64,000 nt of DNA from Arthrobacter yangruifuii (GTDB lineage Bacteria; Actinomycetota; Actinomycetes; Actinomycetales; Micrococcaceae), in assembly GCF_009192775.1 (NCBI RefSeq), contig NZ_VTFX01000001.1:124001-188000 (forward strand), read 5' to 3'. Below are positions 52,259 to 62,228 of this stretch, in pieces (the first letter of the stretch is position 1; every line of letters starts with the position of its first letter). Below the pieces are notes generated by a model. That model saw only the letters and a list, made by a program, of their open reading frames with translations. It was not told the origin of the DNA and made no database searches. The position numbers and the translations under genes are program-made.

Positions 52259-52341
52259 TGCGCGAGGGGGGATTTGAACCCCCACGCCCTTTCGGACACT
52301 GGCACCTGAAGCCAGCGCGTCTGCCGTTCCGCCACTCGCGC
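52259..52341 (-). tRNA. tRNA-Leu (anticodon CAG)
   Basis: Read on the minus strand: a 7-bp acceptor stem GCGCGAG/CTCGCGC with discriminator A, a D-arm starting TGGCGGAACGGC, an anticodon stem CTGGC/GCCAG enclosing TTCAGGT (anticodon CAG), a long variable arm (class II) and a T-loop GTTCAAATC. The length is 83 nt and CCA is not encoded. tRNA-Leu(CAG) next to fhaA is a conserved actinobacterial arrangement near oriC. Confidence 0.95.
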
Positions 52342-52822
52342 ATAAATTGTTTCCCGGGGAAACTGATCGGATAACCACAGGCGGTCCTGATTGACCATGT
52401 ACTGCGGTGATCCGTTGGGATTCCTCGGGAACAGCAGAATCAAGCATACCGGCATTTTGGCCAAACACCTAAACGGCTTCCCGCACGGCCCGGAAACCCC
52501 GGATCTACGCGGAAAACCGGACTCCTTCCATGCGGCTTCCATGCGGCGGCGGAGGCGGTGGCTCCCCCTCGGACACCAGGCGGCTGCCCCTCCGCGGCGC
52601 GGGGCCGGCCTTTTGCGGCACGCGGGGCCCGATGACCGCGGTAAGACATTTGTCTACGCTCACCAGTACTATCGAAGTGGACGCATGTATCTGTGCCTTG
52701 CCGGAACCAGTCCCGAACCAGTCCCGGCGGACATTCCACCCCGCATCCCGCCCCGCGGCGGTGCCGGGACCAGATGCTGCTTACGCGGTATTTCATCGGA
52801 CAGGACACGGAAGGAGACGGAC
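52342..52822. other. 481-bp intergenic region between tRNA-Leu and fhaA
   Basis: It holds no convincing gene: an in-frame extension of fhaA upstream to 52391 exists but is non-conserved, low-quality sequence. On the minus strand it should contain the tRNA promoter near 52350-52400; on the plus strand it carries a predicted fhaA promoter (52643-52672) and a ~145-nt leader. An 11-bp tandem repeat GAACCAGTCCC lies at 52704-52725. Confidence 0.7.
52643..52672 (+). promoter_or_regulatory. predicted promoter of the fhaA-pknB operon
   Basis: AAGACA (52643-52648) and TACTAT (52667-52672) are separated by 18 bp. The start of transcription would be near 52679, about 144 nt before the fhaA ATG. Confidence 0.45.
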
Positions 52823-53554
52823 ATGGGCTTACTCGACAATGTGGAACGCGGAATCGAAAAGATTGTCCGCGGCGCTTTTTCGTCCGGTTCGTCCGGCCGT
52901 GTTGAACCCCTGGAGCTTGCCATCGCACTCCGCCGGGAACTCGACCAGCGCTCCATGGTCCTGGGCCAGGGGCGGACCCTGGCGCCGAATGTCTTTACGG
53001 TCCGGCTGTCCAGTTCTGACTTCACCCAGGCGCAGAAGTGGGGCGCACCGCTGGCTGAAGAACTCTGCGATGTAGTCATCAAGCACGCACGCAGCCAGTC
53101 CTACACCCTCCAGGGGCCGGTCCGGGTCTCCTTCACCCGGGATTCCTCGCTTAAGCCGGGAGTGCTCGAAGTTGATTCGTCCACCGAGAAGGCTTCTTCC
53201 GCGCAGTCCCGGGTCTCTTCGCCCCCCGCCCCGCGGCAAGGACCCACAGCCCGGCTGCAGCCCGTCCTGGATGTCGACGGCCAGCGATACACCCTCAACG
53301 CCCCCTCGGTGGTTCTGGGCCGCTCTTCTGAAGCAGACATCCTTGTGGACGACACGGGAGTTTCCCGCCGCCATCTGGAAATCCGCACCGAGAACGGGGC
53401 CAGCCGTGCCATCGATCTGGGCTCCACCAACGGCAGCTTCGTCAACGGCCAGAAAGTTCAAGGTGAAGCAGTGCTTACCGACGGATCCACCATTGCCATG
53501 GGGCGCACCCGAATCGTGTTTCGTCTGCTGCCCGTCCGGACCGGGGGACGTTAG
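52823..53554 (+). CDS. fhaA: FhaA: DUF3662 and FHA-domain protein
   Basis: 243-aa cytosolic scaffold that reads phospho-threonine marks laid by PknA/PknB and in mycobacteria influences peptidoglycan synthesis. The N-terminal DUF3662 reads MGLLDNVERGIEKIVRGAF then EPLELAIALRRELD. A Pro/Ser linker (about 125-145) leads to the FHA domain, with VVLGRSSEADILVDDTGVSRRHLE and DLGSTNGSFVNG, the phosphopeptide-binding residues. ATG at 52823 has AAGGAG 8-13 nt upstream. It is the first gene of the operon; its stop overlaps the fhaB start (TAGTG). Confidence 0.96.
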   Translation: MGLLDNVERGIEKIVRGAFSSGSSGRVEPLELAIALRRELDQRSMVLGQGRTLAPNVFTVRLSSSDFTQAQKWGAPLAEELCDVVIKHARSQSYTLQGPVRVSFTRDSSLKPGVLEVDSSTEKASSAQSRVSSPPAPRQGPTARLQPVLDVDGQRYTLNAPSVVLGRSSEADILVDDTGVSRRHLEIRTENGASRAIDLGSTNGSFVNGQKVQGEAVLTDGSTIAMGRTRIVFRLLPVRTGGR

Positions 53555-54039
53555 TGCTGAGTGAATTAACCGAAACGCTCCTGCGCTACGGCTTCCTGAT
53601 CCTGCTGTGGATCATGGTCATCAGCGTGGTGGGTGCCATTCGCCGGGACCTGGTCGTGGGCAGCCGCAACCGGACCGGCACCCCAACAGCCCGCCAGATC
53701 CGCAAAGACCCTTCCCTTCAGAAGCGTGTCCCGGCTCCTGCAAAGGTCACGCCGCGCGAACTCGTGGTTACGGAAGGCCCGCTGCGAGGCACCACGCTGG
53801 AACTTTCCGCCAGTCCCATCCTGCTTGGCCGGGCACAGGAAGCAACGCTGGTCCTGGAGGATGATTACGCGTCCGGACGCCATGCCCGTCTCTTCCCGCA
53901 GGGAAGCCGCTGGTTCATTGAGGACCTCGGCTCCACCAACGGAACCTATCTTGGCGGAAGCCAACTCACCCGGGCGCTGCCCGTCGAACCCGGTGTACCC
54001 ATCCGCATCGGTAAGACGGTCATTGAATTGAGGCCCTGA
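53554..54039 (+). CDS. fhaB: FhaB/FipA: membrane-anchored FHA protein
   Basis: 161-aa protein with one N-terminal TM helix (about 8-28, LRYGFLILLWIMVISVVGAI) and a cytosolic FHA domain (about 85-160). The domain has SPILLGRAQEATLVLEDDYASGRHARL and EDLGSTNGTYLGG. In mycobacteria FipA (FhaB) links FtsZ and FtsQ at division. The GTG start overlaps the fhaA TAG by 1 nt. The stop is 3 bp before pstP. Confidence 0.95.
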   Translation: MLSELTETLLRYGFLILLWIMVISVVGAIRRDLVVGSRNRTGTPTARQIRKDPSLQKRVPAPAKVTPRELVVTEGPLRGTTLELSASPILLGRAQEATLVLEDDYASGRHARLFPQGSRWFIEDLGSTNGTYLGGSQLTRALPVEPGVPIRIGKTVIELRP

Positions 54040-54041
54040 CG

Positions 54042-55538
54042 GTGGCCCTGGTTCTTCGATATGCAGCACGGTCCGACGTCGGCATGGTTCGTTTCAAGAA
54101 TGACGATTCCGCGTACGTTGGCCGTTACCTCGCCGTGGTTGCTGACGGCATGGGCGGACACGCCGGAGGCAATGTCGCCTCAGCCTCCACCGTGCTCGAT
54201 CTGGTCCATTTGGACAGTGCTGTCTACGAAGATGACCCCCTGACCGTCCTTGCCGACGAAATCCAGGCGGCAAATTCGCTTCTGTCCGAACTGGTGACCA
54301 CCAGCCCCCAGCTCTCCGGAATGGGAACCACGGTCACCGCACTGCTGCTGCATGAGCAGCGCCTGGCACTGGCCCACATTGGTGATTCCCGTGCCTACCG
54401 GCTCAAGGACGGCCGTTTCGAGCAGATCAGTGTTGACCACACCTTCGTCCAGCGGCTGATCGACGAAGGCAGGCTGCGGCCCGAAGAGGCCGAAGTACAC
54501 CCGCACAAGAACGTCCTCATGCGCGTGCTCGGAGACGTTGATGCCAGCCCGGAACTCGATCTGGCCAGCTTCGACGTGGAGCCGGGAGAACGCTGGCTGC
54601 TGTGTTCGGACGGGCTGACGGCCGTTTTGCGGGACTCCGACATTGAAGGAGTCCTCCGCTCCACCCAGGATCTGCAGGAGTGCGTAGACACCCTGGTTGA
54701 ACTGACCCTTGCCGGCGGCTCTCCCGACAATGTCACCGTGGCCGTCATCGAAATTGCGGAGGACCCCGACGCCGGGTCCGCCCCCGTGACGGCGCGGTTC
54801 TCCGAAGTGCCCTCCCGCGATCACGGATCCCGCGCCGCGGCAGCGACTGCGGCGGCGCCGCCGGCCGTGAAAGACGCACCGGAAGAACAGGCTGCCGATG
54901 CCCTGGACGACGATGAGAGTGAACGTGCACGCGCCGAGCTGATCCGCCAGGACCTCTCCTCCCGCCCGCATGTCCTGGTCGGTGCTGCCTCACTCGCCAC
55001 CGAAACCGGCGAGATTCCCATCGTCACCAAGCGTTCGGCGGAGCGGCGCGCCGCCCGTATGCTCACGCACAAGGCGGATACCGAGCAGCCGCAGCAGAGC
55101 CCGGAGACCCCCCGTACCGGCTGGAAGCGCTGGCTGCTGCCCGTCTTCCTGACCGTGGTGGCCCTCCTGCTGGCCGTGGTGGTGTGGCTCGGGTACACCT
55201 GGACGCAGACCCGATACTACGTAGGGTCCTACGACAACCGCGTGGCGATCTACAACGGTGTTTCCCAGACGGTGGGGCCCATCCACCTGTCCCACGTCAC
55301 GGATATTTCCGATATTCCGGTTTCAAGCCTCTCCGAGTACCACCGCAACCGGGTGGAAGACACCCTTCCCGCCCGGGACCTTGAGCATGCCGGAGAGATT
55401 GTCAACGAGCTACGCGACACCGCCAAGGCGGTGCTGTGCCCGCCTGCGGACACCACCTCCCCGAGCCCGGCACCCACGCCCGGCGCGACGCCGGCGCAGG
55501 GAACCGAACAGAACAATGCCTGCGGAGGTGAGCGCTAA
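54042..55538 (+). CDS. pstP: PP2C-family Ser/Thr phosphatase PstP
   Basis: 498-aa membrane phosphatase that reverses PknA/PknB phosphorylation. The cytosolic PP2C domain (1-240) has SDVGMVRFKNDDSAYV, ADGMGGHAGGNVAS, GDSRAYRL and LCSDGLT, which hold the metal-binding aspartates. A disordered linker (about 245-360) follows, then one TM helix (about 362-388) and a short extracytoplasmic domain ending in Pro/Thr/Ser residues and a cysteine (NNACGGER). GTG at 54042. The stop TAA overlaps the rodA ATG (TAATG). Confidence 0.96.
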   Translation: MALVLRYAARSDVGMVRFKNDDSAYVGRYLAVVADGMGGHAGGNVASASTVLDLVHLDSAVYEDDPLTVLADEIQAANSLLSELVTTSPQLSGMGTTVTALLLHEQRLALAHIGDSRAYRLKDGRFEQISVDHTFVQRLIDEGRLRPEEAEVHPHKNVLMRVLGDVDASPELDLASFDVEPGERWLLCSDGLTAVLRDSDIEGVLRSTQDLQECVDTLVELTLAGGSPDNVTVAVIEIAEDPDAGSAPVTARFSEVPSRDHGSRAAAATAAAPPAVKDAPEEQAADALDDDESERARAELIRQDLSSRPHVLVGAASLATETGEIPIVTKRSAERRAARMLTHKADTEQPQQSPETPRTGWKRWLLPVFLTVVALLLAVVVWLGYTWTQTRYYVGSYDNRVAIYNGVSQTVGPIHLSHVTDISDIPVSSLSEYHRNRVEDTLPARDLEHAGEIVNELRDTAKAVLCPPADTTSPSPAPTPGATPAQGTEQNNACGGER

Positions 55539-56953
55539 TGTCGGACCTCGTCACGGTAGCCAAGCCGCGCCGCAATATTGAAGCACTCCTGCTCCTCGTT
55601 GCCCTGCTCGTCGGGGTCGGTGCGAATATGATCGTCGGCCTCGACGAAGACCGGGCCTTCGATTCGGATTTCTGGGTACAGGGCGGCACCCTGATGGCGC
55701 TGGTCATCGTCTTCCACCTGGTGCTCCGCTTCCGTGCGAAGTATGCCGATCCGGTAATACTTCCCATCGTGACTGCCCTCAACGGTATTGGTCTGGCGAT
55801 GATCCACCGGCTGGACATCGCCAACGGAGACGATGCCGCGGACCGGCAGCTGCTGTGGAGCGCCGTGGCGGTCGCGGCAGGAATTGCCGTGCTCTTCATC
55901 ATCAAGGACCACCGCATCCTGCGCCGCTATACGTATATCTCCTTGATCGTCAGCGCCGTTCTGCTGCTGCTTCCGCTGATGCCGGCTCCCCTGGGCCGGG
56001 AGATCAACGGTGCCCGGATCTGGATCAACGTCGGCATCGGAACCTTCCAGCCCGGCGAAATCGCCAAGATCACCCTGGCCATTTTCTTCGCCGGGTATCT
56101 CTCCACCAACCGGGACCTCATTCTGCTCGCGGGCAGGAAGGTGGGACCGCTGCAGTTCCCCCGCATGCAGGACATGGGCCCCATGCTCGTGGCCTGGATC
56201 GTCAGCATCGGCGTCCTGGTCTTCCAGCGGGACCTGGGCTCGTCCATTCTGTTCTTCGGCCTGTTCATGGCCATGATCTACGTAGCCACCAGCCGCGTGA
56301 GCTGGGTGCTGATCGGCGTCGGCCTGCTCGCAGCGGGCGGTTTCGCCGCCCTGCAGCTGTTCAACCACCTTCAGCTGCGCATCCACGGCTGGCTCAACGC
56401 CTTTGACCCCGAGGTCTACAACGGAATCGGGGGCAGCTACCAGGTGGTTCAGGGCCTCTTCGGCCTGGCCAGCGGCGGCCTGGCCGGCACCGGTCTCGGA
56501 CAGGGCAGGCCGGATCTGGTGACCTTTGCGAACAGCGATATGATTATTGCCGCCCTCGGCGAGGAACTGGGCCTGATCGGCATTTTTGCGATTGTCCTGA
56601 TGTACGTCCTGCTGGTGTCCCGCGGATTCCGTGCCGCCCTGGGCACCAAGGATGGTTTCGGCAAGCTCCTGGCCTGCGGATTGTCCTTCATCATCGCGCT
56701 GCAGTGCTTCGTGGTGATCGGAGGCGTTACGCGCCTGATCCCGTTGACCGGCCTGACCACCCCCTTCATGTCGGCGGGCGGATCCTCGCTGCTGGCCAAC
56801 TGGATCATCGTGGCGCTCCTGCTTCTGATCTCCAATGCCGCACGCAGGCCCACGCCCACCGGCCCGCTGGCCACTGACATGGTCCCGGCCATGTCCGAAT
56901 CCCCCGGTGCTTCCGCACGCACCCGGCGTTCCCCTAAGGAAGGAGACGAATGA
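55538..56953 (+). CDS. rodA: RodA/FtsW-family peptidoglycan glycosyltransferase
   Basis: 471-aa SEDS polytopic membrane protein (10 TM helices) that polymerises lipid II during cell elongation. Catalytic-loop features include FQPGEIAKITLAIFFAGYL (about 170-188) and VFQRDLGSSILFFGLFMAMIY. The C-terminal end shows TGLTTPFMSAGGSSLLANWI, the SEDS signature. The start overlaps the pstP stop (TAATG) and the end overlaps pbpA (ATGA), which couples it to its cognate class B PBP. Confidence 0.96.
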   Translation: MSDLVTVAKPRRNIEALLLLVALLVGVGANMIVGLDEDRAFDSDFWVQGGTLMALVIVFHLVLRFRAKYADPVILPIVTALNGIGLAMIHRLDIANGDDAADRQLLWSAVAVAAGIAVLFIIKDHRILRRYTYISLIVSAVLLLLPLMPAPLGREINGARIWINVGIGTFQPGEIAKITLAIFFAGYLSTNRDLILLAGRKVGPLQFPRMQDMGPMLVAWIVSIGVLVFQRDLGSSILFFGLFMAMIYVATSRVSWVLIGVGLLAAGGFAALQLFNHLQLRIHGWLNAFDPEVYNGIGGSYQVVQGLFGLASGGLAGTGLGQGRPDLVTFANSDMIIAALGEELGLIGIFAIVLMYVLLVSRGFRAALGTKDGFGKLLACGLSFIIALQCFVVIGGVTRLIPLTGLTTPFMSAGGSSLLANWIIVALLLLISNAARRPTPTGPLATDMVPAMSESPGASARTRRSPKEGDE

Positions 56954-58389
56954 ACCAGGCTATCCGTAACAGCTGGGTAGTGGCCCTGGCCATGTTCGTG
57001 CTCATTCTCGGTTCGCTGACGTATGTGCAGTTCTTTGCCGCCGAGAAACTAAATACCAATCCGAATAACAACCGGGGCATCTACCGGGACTTCGGGCAAC
57101 CCCGCGGATCCATCCTGGTGGACGGCAAGGCCATCGCGGAGTCCGTCCCCTCGGACGACCAGTTCAATTACCAGCGGGTCTACAACAGCCCCGAGCTGTA
57201 TTCGCACCTCACGGGGTTCTTCAACCTGAACGGAACCACCCAGCTGGAAATGACGATGAATGCCGAGCTGACCGGCAACAGCTCCCAGCAGTTCTACGAC
57301 AAGCTGGTCTCCCTCTTTTCCGGTGCCCAAAGCCAGGGTGCTTCAGTGGAACTGACGATCGACCCGGAACTGCAGCAGCTGGCCTATGACCTCATTCCGG
57401 ACGGACAGCGCGGATCCATCGTGATGATGGATCCCAAAACCGGGGACATCCTCGCCATGGTGTCCAAGCCCAGCTATGACACCAATCTCCTGGCCGGACA
57501 CGACACCGCAGTGCTCGGAACCAACATGGAGGCGCTGACTTCCACGCCGGGGCTCTCTCCCTACCTGAATCCGGCCACGCAGTCCCTGTTGGCTCCCGGG
57601 TCCGTCTTCAAACTCGTGGACACCGCTGCCGCCCTGGAATCAGGCAAGTATGACGCCGACTCCATCATCCCGAACCCGCCCGAGCTCCCGCTGCCCGGAA
57701 CCAACATCTCGCTCCCGAACTTCACCACCGGTGCCTGCTCCGCCCGGTCGGAGGCGGATTTCGCCTTTGCCCTCGCCTGGTCCTGCAATACCGTCTTCGC
57801 CCAGGTGGCACTGGACCTGGGGCAGGACAATATCGCCGCGCAGGCCAAAAAGTTCGGATTCGACACCCCGCTGGCCATCCCCAACGAGGTTGTGGCCAGC
57901 CACTTCCCCGATAACGAGGACGAGGCCCAGCTGGCCCTGGCCTCCATTGGCCAGGGCAGCGTGACCGCCACTCCGCTGGAGGTCGCCATGATTTCCGCGG
58001 CGATCGCCAACAACGGTGTGCAGATGACCCCCAATCTGATCCGCAGCGTCCGCGCTCCTGATCTGTCCGTGATCGACGAACCGAAACCCACTGAACTGAA
58101 CACTTCCATCAGCCCCGACACGGCCCGCCAGCTCACCGAATGGATGGTTGGCGTTGTAGACAACGGCTCGGCCTCATCCGCCCAGGTCCCCGGCTTCAAG
58201 GTGGCCGGCAAAACCGGCACAGCCCAGGTTGACGGCCGGGGAGACAATGCCTGGTTCACCGGCTTCGCTCCGGCCGACGATCCCCAGGTCGCCATTTCCG
58301 TCGTCATGGAAGACGTGGACCTGGCTACCGGTGCCCAATTGACCACTCCAAGCGCGCAGAAACTCCTAGAGGCGGTGTTGAATAAGTGA
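56950..58389 (+). CDS. pbpA: class B penicillin-binding protein PbpA
   Basis: 479-aa transpeptidase anchored by an N-terminal TM helix (about 10-30) and acting outside the membrane. Active-site motifs are S218-x-x-K221 (PGSVFK), a SCN motif in AWSCNTVF (about 278-285) and K421-T-G-T (AGKTGTAQ). This is the monofunctional cell-division/elongation PBP that partners RodA in the conserved actinobacterial operon. It starts at ATG 56950 inside the rodA stop (ATGA) and its stop lies within the pknA start. Confidence 0.96.
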   Translation: MNQAIRNSWVVALAMFVLILGSLTYVQFFAAEKLNTNPNNNRGIYRDFGQPRGSILVDGKAIAESVPSDDQFNYQRVYNSPELYSHLTGFFNLNGTTQLEMTMNAELTGNSSQQFYDKLVSLFSGAQSQGASVELTIDPELQQLAYDLIPDGQRGSIVMMDPKTGDILAMVSKPSYDTNLLAGHDTAVLGTNMEALTSTPGLSPYLNPATQSLLAPGSVFKLVDTAAALESGKYDADSIIPNPPELPLPGTNISLPNFTTGACSARSEADFAFALAWSCNTVFAQVALDLGQDNIAAQAKKFGFDTPLAIPNEVVASHFPDNEDEAQLALASIGQGSVTATPLEVAMISAAIANNGVQMTPNLIRSVRAPDLSVIDEPKPTELNTSISPDTARQLTEWMVGVVDNGSASSAQVPGFKVAGKTGTAQVDGRGDNAWFTGFAPADDPQVAISVVMEDVDLATGAQLTTPSAQKLLEAVLNK

Positions 58390-60275
58390 GGCCTACATCG
58401 GGTATCACCTTAGGCGGCAGATTCCAGCTGACCGACCGTATTGCCATTGGCGGTATGGGCGAGGTCTGGAAGGCACGGGACCTGGTCCTGGGCCGTATTG
58501 TTGCCATCAAGATCCTCAAGGAGGAGTACACCGGGGATCCGGGCTTCCTTAACCGATTCCGTGCGGAGGCCCGGCACACTGCGCTGCTGAACCATCCCGG
58601 GATCGCCAATGTCTTTGACTACGGTGAAGAGGACGGTTCCGCCTATCTGGTGATGGAACTCGTGCCGGGACAGCCGCTGTCCGCGATCATTGAGCGGGAC
58701 AAGGTCCTCACACCGGACCGGACCCTGTCCATCATCGGCCAGGTCGCCACGGCCCTTGCCGTAGCCCACAACCAGGGCCTGGTGCACCGGGACGTGAAGC
58801 CGGGCAACCTGCTCATCATGCCCGACGGCAGGGTCAAGATCACCGACTTCGGCATTGCCCGGCTCGCCGACCAGGTGCCGCTGACCGCCACCGGACAGGT
58901 CATGGGCACCGCCCAGTACCTGGCTCCGGAACAGGCAACAGGGCAGCAGGCTACGGGATCCAGTGACATCTACGCGCTTGGTGTCATTGGATACGAGCTC
59001 CTTGCCGGCCGCCGTCCGTTCTCCGGGGAATCGCAGATCGCGATTGCCCTGGCACAGGTCAATGACACGCCTCCGCCGCTGCCTGAGACCATTCCGGAAC
59101 CGGTCCGCGCCCTGATCATGTCCATGCTGGCCAAGGATCCGGCGGACCGTCCCGCGGACGCCGAATCGCTGGCCCTGGCCGTCGGGGCCATCCGCCGCGG
59201 CGACATCAACGCCGCGCAGGAAGCCGTCCCCGGCATGCTGCTCTTCGGTTCCTCCGCGGATGCGGTTACTGCGCCGGTCCCCACCACCGGCACAGCCGCA
59301 ACCCGCGTGGTGGACACCTCCCCGTCGACGTCGGCCCTGCCCACGGTCGCCGGCGCGGCGGTGGCTGCAGACGCTGCCCGCACGGGCGAGCTCGCTGCGT
59401 CCCGGGATTGGACTGACGAAGACGAAGCCGATTACGACGACGGCGCCCCAACGGATGCCGTAGAGGAAAAACGCCGCAGCCCGTGGACCATTCCGCTGAT
59501 TGCCCTGCTGGTGCTGATCCTGGCCGCCGTCGTGGCTTTCTTTGTGCTTGCCGGTTCCGAATCCGACGATGACGATCCTGCTCCGGCTGCGTCGTCCTCC
59601 GCGGCAAGCCCGACGCGCAGCGCATCGCCGTCGAAAACCCCGTCCCAGACGCCGACCCCCGAGGACGAGGAAATCAATGTCGTTTCGGCCTCGTATGCCG
59701 GCCGCCCCGTCAATGACGTTGCAACCGAACTCAGCAACCTGGGCCTGCAGGTCAACCGCCTTCCGGTGTCCGACGCGGACGTTGCCGAAGGAATGGTTAT
59801 CGAGGTCAACCCCTCCGGCCTGCTCAAGCGCGGGGATGCGGTAACGGTCATGTACTCCTCCGGGCCGGAAATGGTCTCGGTTCCCTCCCTGCAGGGTCGG
59901 GCAGAGGCGGATGCCCGCCAGCGGATCGTTGATGCGGGCCTAGTCCCGGTCAACGGCGGCACCCGGCAGTCCAATGCAGCTCCGGGCACCATCGTGAGCG
60001 CCGATCCCGGCGAGGGAACCACCGTGCCGCGCGGATCTTCCGTCACGTACTACGTTGCCGAGGCCGCTGCCCCGGCGCCGGCTCCCGTCCCGACCCAGAC
60101 CCCGACCACCCCTCCTCCGTCCGCAACAACCAACTCCGGCAACTCCGGCAACCCCGGCAACTCCGGCAACCCCGGAAACGGAAACAGCGGAAACAACGGC
60201 GCCGGGTCCGGAAACGGTGCAGTTCCGGACCAGCCCGGCGCCGCCGGCATGGCCGGTCCGACAGACAGTAATTAA
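58386..60275 (+). CDS. pknA: Ser/Thr protein kinase PknA-type with PASTA repeats
   Basis: 629-aa membrane kinase. The cytosolic kinase domain (about 10-270) has GGMGEVWK, the catalytic lysine K42, H134-R-D136 (HRDVKPGN) and a DFG loop. It then has a juxtamembrane linker, a TM helix (about 370-390, [22 protein letters not shown]) and an extracellular part with two PASTA-like units. The tail is a degenerate NSG/NPG repeat. Mycobacterial PknA lacks PASTA, so this copy differs. GTG at 58386 overlaps the pbpA stop by 4 nt. Confidence 0.94.
   Translation: MRPTSGITLGGRFQLTDRIAIGGMGEVWKARDLVLGRIVAIKILKEEYTGDPGFLNRFRAEARHTALLNHPGIANVFDYGEEDGSAYLVMELVPGQPLSAIIERDKVLTPDRTLSIIGQVATALAVAHNQGLVHRDVKPGNLLIMPDGRVKITDFGIARLADQVPLTATGQVMGTAQYLAPEQATGQQATGSSDIYALGVIGYELLAGRRPFSGESQIAIALAQVNDTPPPLPETIPEPVRALIMSMLAKDPADRPADAESLALAVGAIRRGDINAAQEAVPGMLLFGSSADAVTAPVPTTGTAATRVVDTSPSTSALPTVAGAAVAADAARTGELAASRDWTDEDEADYDDGAPTDAVEEKRRSPWTIPLIALLVLILAAVVAFFVLAGSESDDDDPAPAASSSAASPTRSASPSKTPSQTPTPEDEEINVVSASYAGRPVNDVATELSNLGLQVNRLPVSDADVAEGMVIEVNPSGLLKRGDAVTVMYSSGPEMVSVPSLQGRAEADARQRIVDAGLVPVNGGTRQSNAAPGTIVSADPGEGTTVPRGSSVTYYVAEAAAPAPAPVPTQTPTTPPPSATTNSGNSGNPGNSGNPGNGNSGNNGAGSGNGAVPDQPGAAGMAGPTDSN
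60132..60215 (+). repeat. 9-bp tandem repeat encoding an Asn-Ser/Pro-Gly tail in pknA
   Basis: Five near-identical units of AA(C)TCCGGC/AACCCCGGC (60132-60176), decaying over the next ~40 bp, encode NSG/NPG triplets at the PknA C-terminus, outside the cell. Such tracts change length by slippage, so size may vary between strains. Confidence 0.85.
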
Positions 60276-60281
60276 CACACT

Positions 60282-62207
60282 ATGAGCGCAGAATTCCTTC
60301 GAGGGCAGCCCACCCTCAACACCGACAACGTCCTGAACGGGCGATACGAGGTAGGTGAACTCATTGGACGCGGCGGAATGGCCGACGTCTATCTCGGGCG
60401 TGACATCCGGCTGGGGCGGACCGTGGCCATCAAGGTATTGCGCCCCGATCTGGCCCGGGATCCGCTGTTCCAGTCCCGTTTCCGGCGCGAGGCGCGTGCC
60501 GTCGCCGGTTTGAACCACCCTTCCGTCGTGTCCGTGTACGACACCGGGGACCAGGAATCCGTCTCCTCCCGCGACGATGTGCGGCTGCCCTACATCGTGA
60601 TGGAGTATGTCCCGGGCCGGACGCTGCGCGATCTCATCAAGGCTGATGAGATCACCATCGAAAAAGCCATTGACTACTCCCTGGGTGTCCTCGCCGCCCT
60701 GGATTACAGCCACCGTTCCGGGATAGTCCACCGGGATATCAAACCTGCCAACGTGATGGTCACGGCCGACGGCGGAGTGAAGGTCATGGACTTCGGCATC
60801 GCGCGTGCCATGGCGGATTCGGCCGCCACCATGACCCAGACCCAGGCCGTGGTCGGGACCGCCCAGTACCTCTCCCCGGAGCAGGCCAGGGGCGAAACCG
60901 TAGACGCCCGCAGCGACCTTTACTCCGCAGCCTGTTTGCTCTTCGAACTGCTCACCGGCCGGCCTCCGTTCATTGGTGACAGCCCCGTCTCCGTGGCCTA
61001 CCAGCACGTGCGTGAGCAGCCGGTCACAGCCGGCAGCCTGAATCCGGAAGTTCCGGCGGCCCTGGACGAGGTCTTGAAACGTGCACTGGTCAAAGACCGC
61101 GACCACCGTTACCAGACGGCCCGGGACTTCCGCGACGCCCTGCTGTCAGCGCGGGACGGCGGTCCCGTCACTGCTGCCACGCAGGCGATCCCCGTGCCTG
61201 GCAAGGCTGCCCCCGCCACAGCCGCCATGGCTGCGCTGCCCCCTTCCGCTGACGAGGAACTGCAGACCCGTGCCATGGCCAAGGTCCTCCCCTCGGGCTC
61301 ACGGCGGCCGGAACAGGACCATTCCCGGGTGGAAGAAGCTGACACGGCCTTCGCCGTCGGATCCACAGGCGACCGCGATCCCCGGCAGAAGGCGCGCCGG
61401 CGCGCCTGGATGACCGTCTTCGCCGTCCTCGTCGTCCTGGGGCTGGCCGTCGGCGGATTTGTTGGGTGGAATATGCTCAACGCCGAACCCGCCGCCCCCG
61501 TGACCGCTACTGTGCCCGAGGTCGAGGGAAAGTCGCAGACGGACGCCATGAACGAGATCATCGGAGCCGGTTTCCAGCCGCCACGGATCACCGACGAATA
61601 CAGCAACAGCATTGCGGAGGATCTGGCTATCCGGACCAGTCCTGCGGCCGGTGCCAACGTCGCCAAGGACGAAAGCATCACGCTCTACATCTCGCAGGGA
61701 CCGTCGAGCGTAGTCATTCCCCGGGACCTGCTGGGAATGACAGAGTCCGGTGCCCGGGACGCGCTCCGCGGGCTGGGGCTCTCCGGCGGCGCCACCACCA
61801 AGGCCAACAGCTCCACCATGGAAGAAGGCCGTGTCCTCGGAACCGATCCCGCGGTCGGGGAAACGGTTCCGGTGCGGGAAAAAGTCGACATCATCGTCTC
61901 CAGCGGGCTGGTGACGGTTCCGGATCTGCTGGGGACGCCCGCTGCCCAGGCCCAATCCACCCTGCTCGATCCGTCCTTGCTGCTGACACCCAAACTGGTG
62001 GAAGTGGAGTTCGCGGACGCGGCGCCGGGTACGGTCTTCATGCAGAGCGTCCCGGGTGGCACCAACGTGGTCCCGGGAACTTCCGTGGTCCTGTCGATTG
62101 CCAAGGCTCCGGCTCCGGAGCCGGCTCCCACGCCGACTCCATCGCCGTCGCCGTCGCCGTCCAGTACACCGTCCGCTACTCCTACCGCCCCCCAGGGACG
62201 GCGCTGA
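60282..62207 (+). CDS. pknB: Ser/Thr protein kinase PknB (Stk1 family, PASTA)
   Basis: 641-aa membrane kinase controlling cell-wall synthesis and division. The kinase domain (about 20-285) has GRGGMADVYLG, K51, H150-R-D152 (HRDIKPAN) and a DFG. A TM helix lies near residues 375-400 (AWMTVFAVLVVLGLAVGG). It is followed by three PASTA domains (VPEVEGKSQTDAMNEI, IPRDLLGMTESGARDA and VPDLLGTPAAQAQ), then a Pro/Ser/Thr tail. Mycobacterial PknB has four PASTA units. ATG at 60282 has no clear Shine-Dalgarno. It is the last gene of the operon and converges on trpG. Confidence 0.96.
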   Translation: MSAEFLRGQPTLNTDNVLNGRYEVGELIGRGGMADVYLGRDIRLGRTVAIKVLRPDLARDPLFQSRFRREARAVAGLNHPSVVSVYDTGDQESVSSRDDVRLPYIVMEYVPGRTLRDLIKADEITIEKAIDYSLGVLAALDYSHRSGIVHRDIKPANVMVTADGGVKVMDFGIARAMADSAATMTQTQAVVGTAQYLSPEQARGETVDARSDLYSAACLLFELLTGRPPFIGDSPVSVAYQHVREQPVTAGSLNPEVPAALDEVLKRALVKDRDHRYQTARDFRDALLSARDGGPVTAATQAIPVPGKAAPATAAMAALPPSADEELQTRAMAKVLPSGSRRPEQDHSRVEEADTAFAVGSTGDRDPRQKARRRAWMTVFAVLVVLGLAVGGFVGWNMLNAEPAAPVTATVPEVEGKSQTDAMNEIIGAGFQPPRITDEYSNSIAEDLAIRTSPAAGANVAKDESITLYISQGPSSVVIPRDLLGMTESGARDALRGLGLSGGATTKANSSTMEEGRVLGTDPAVGETVPVREKVDIIVSSGLVTVPDLLGTPAAQAQSTLLDPSLLLTPKLVEVEFADAAPGTVFMQSVPGGTNVVPGTSVVLSIAKAPAPEPAPTPTPSPSPSPSSTPSATPTAPQGRR

Positions 62208-62228
62208 CAGGACGGCGGCCTGGCGGAC

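Noticed and set aside
52391-52822. In-frame upstream extension of fhaA
   Set aside because: The extension would add 144 poorly ordered residues before the conserved MGLLDNVERG start, which has its own AAGGAG site.
60132-60215. CRISPR-like or selfish repeat
   Set aside because: Units are 9 bp, in frame, without spacers, and encode a tripeptide repeat within pknA.
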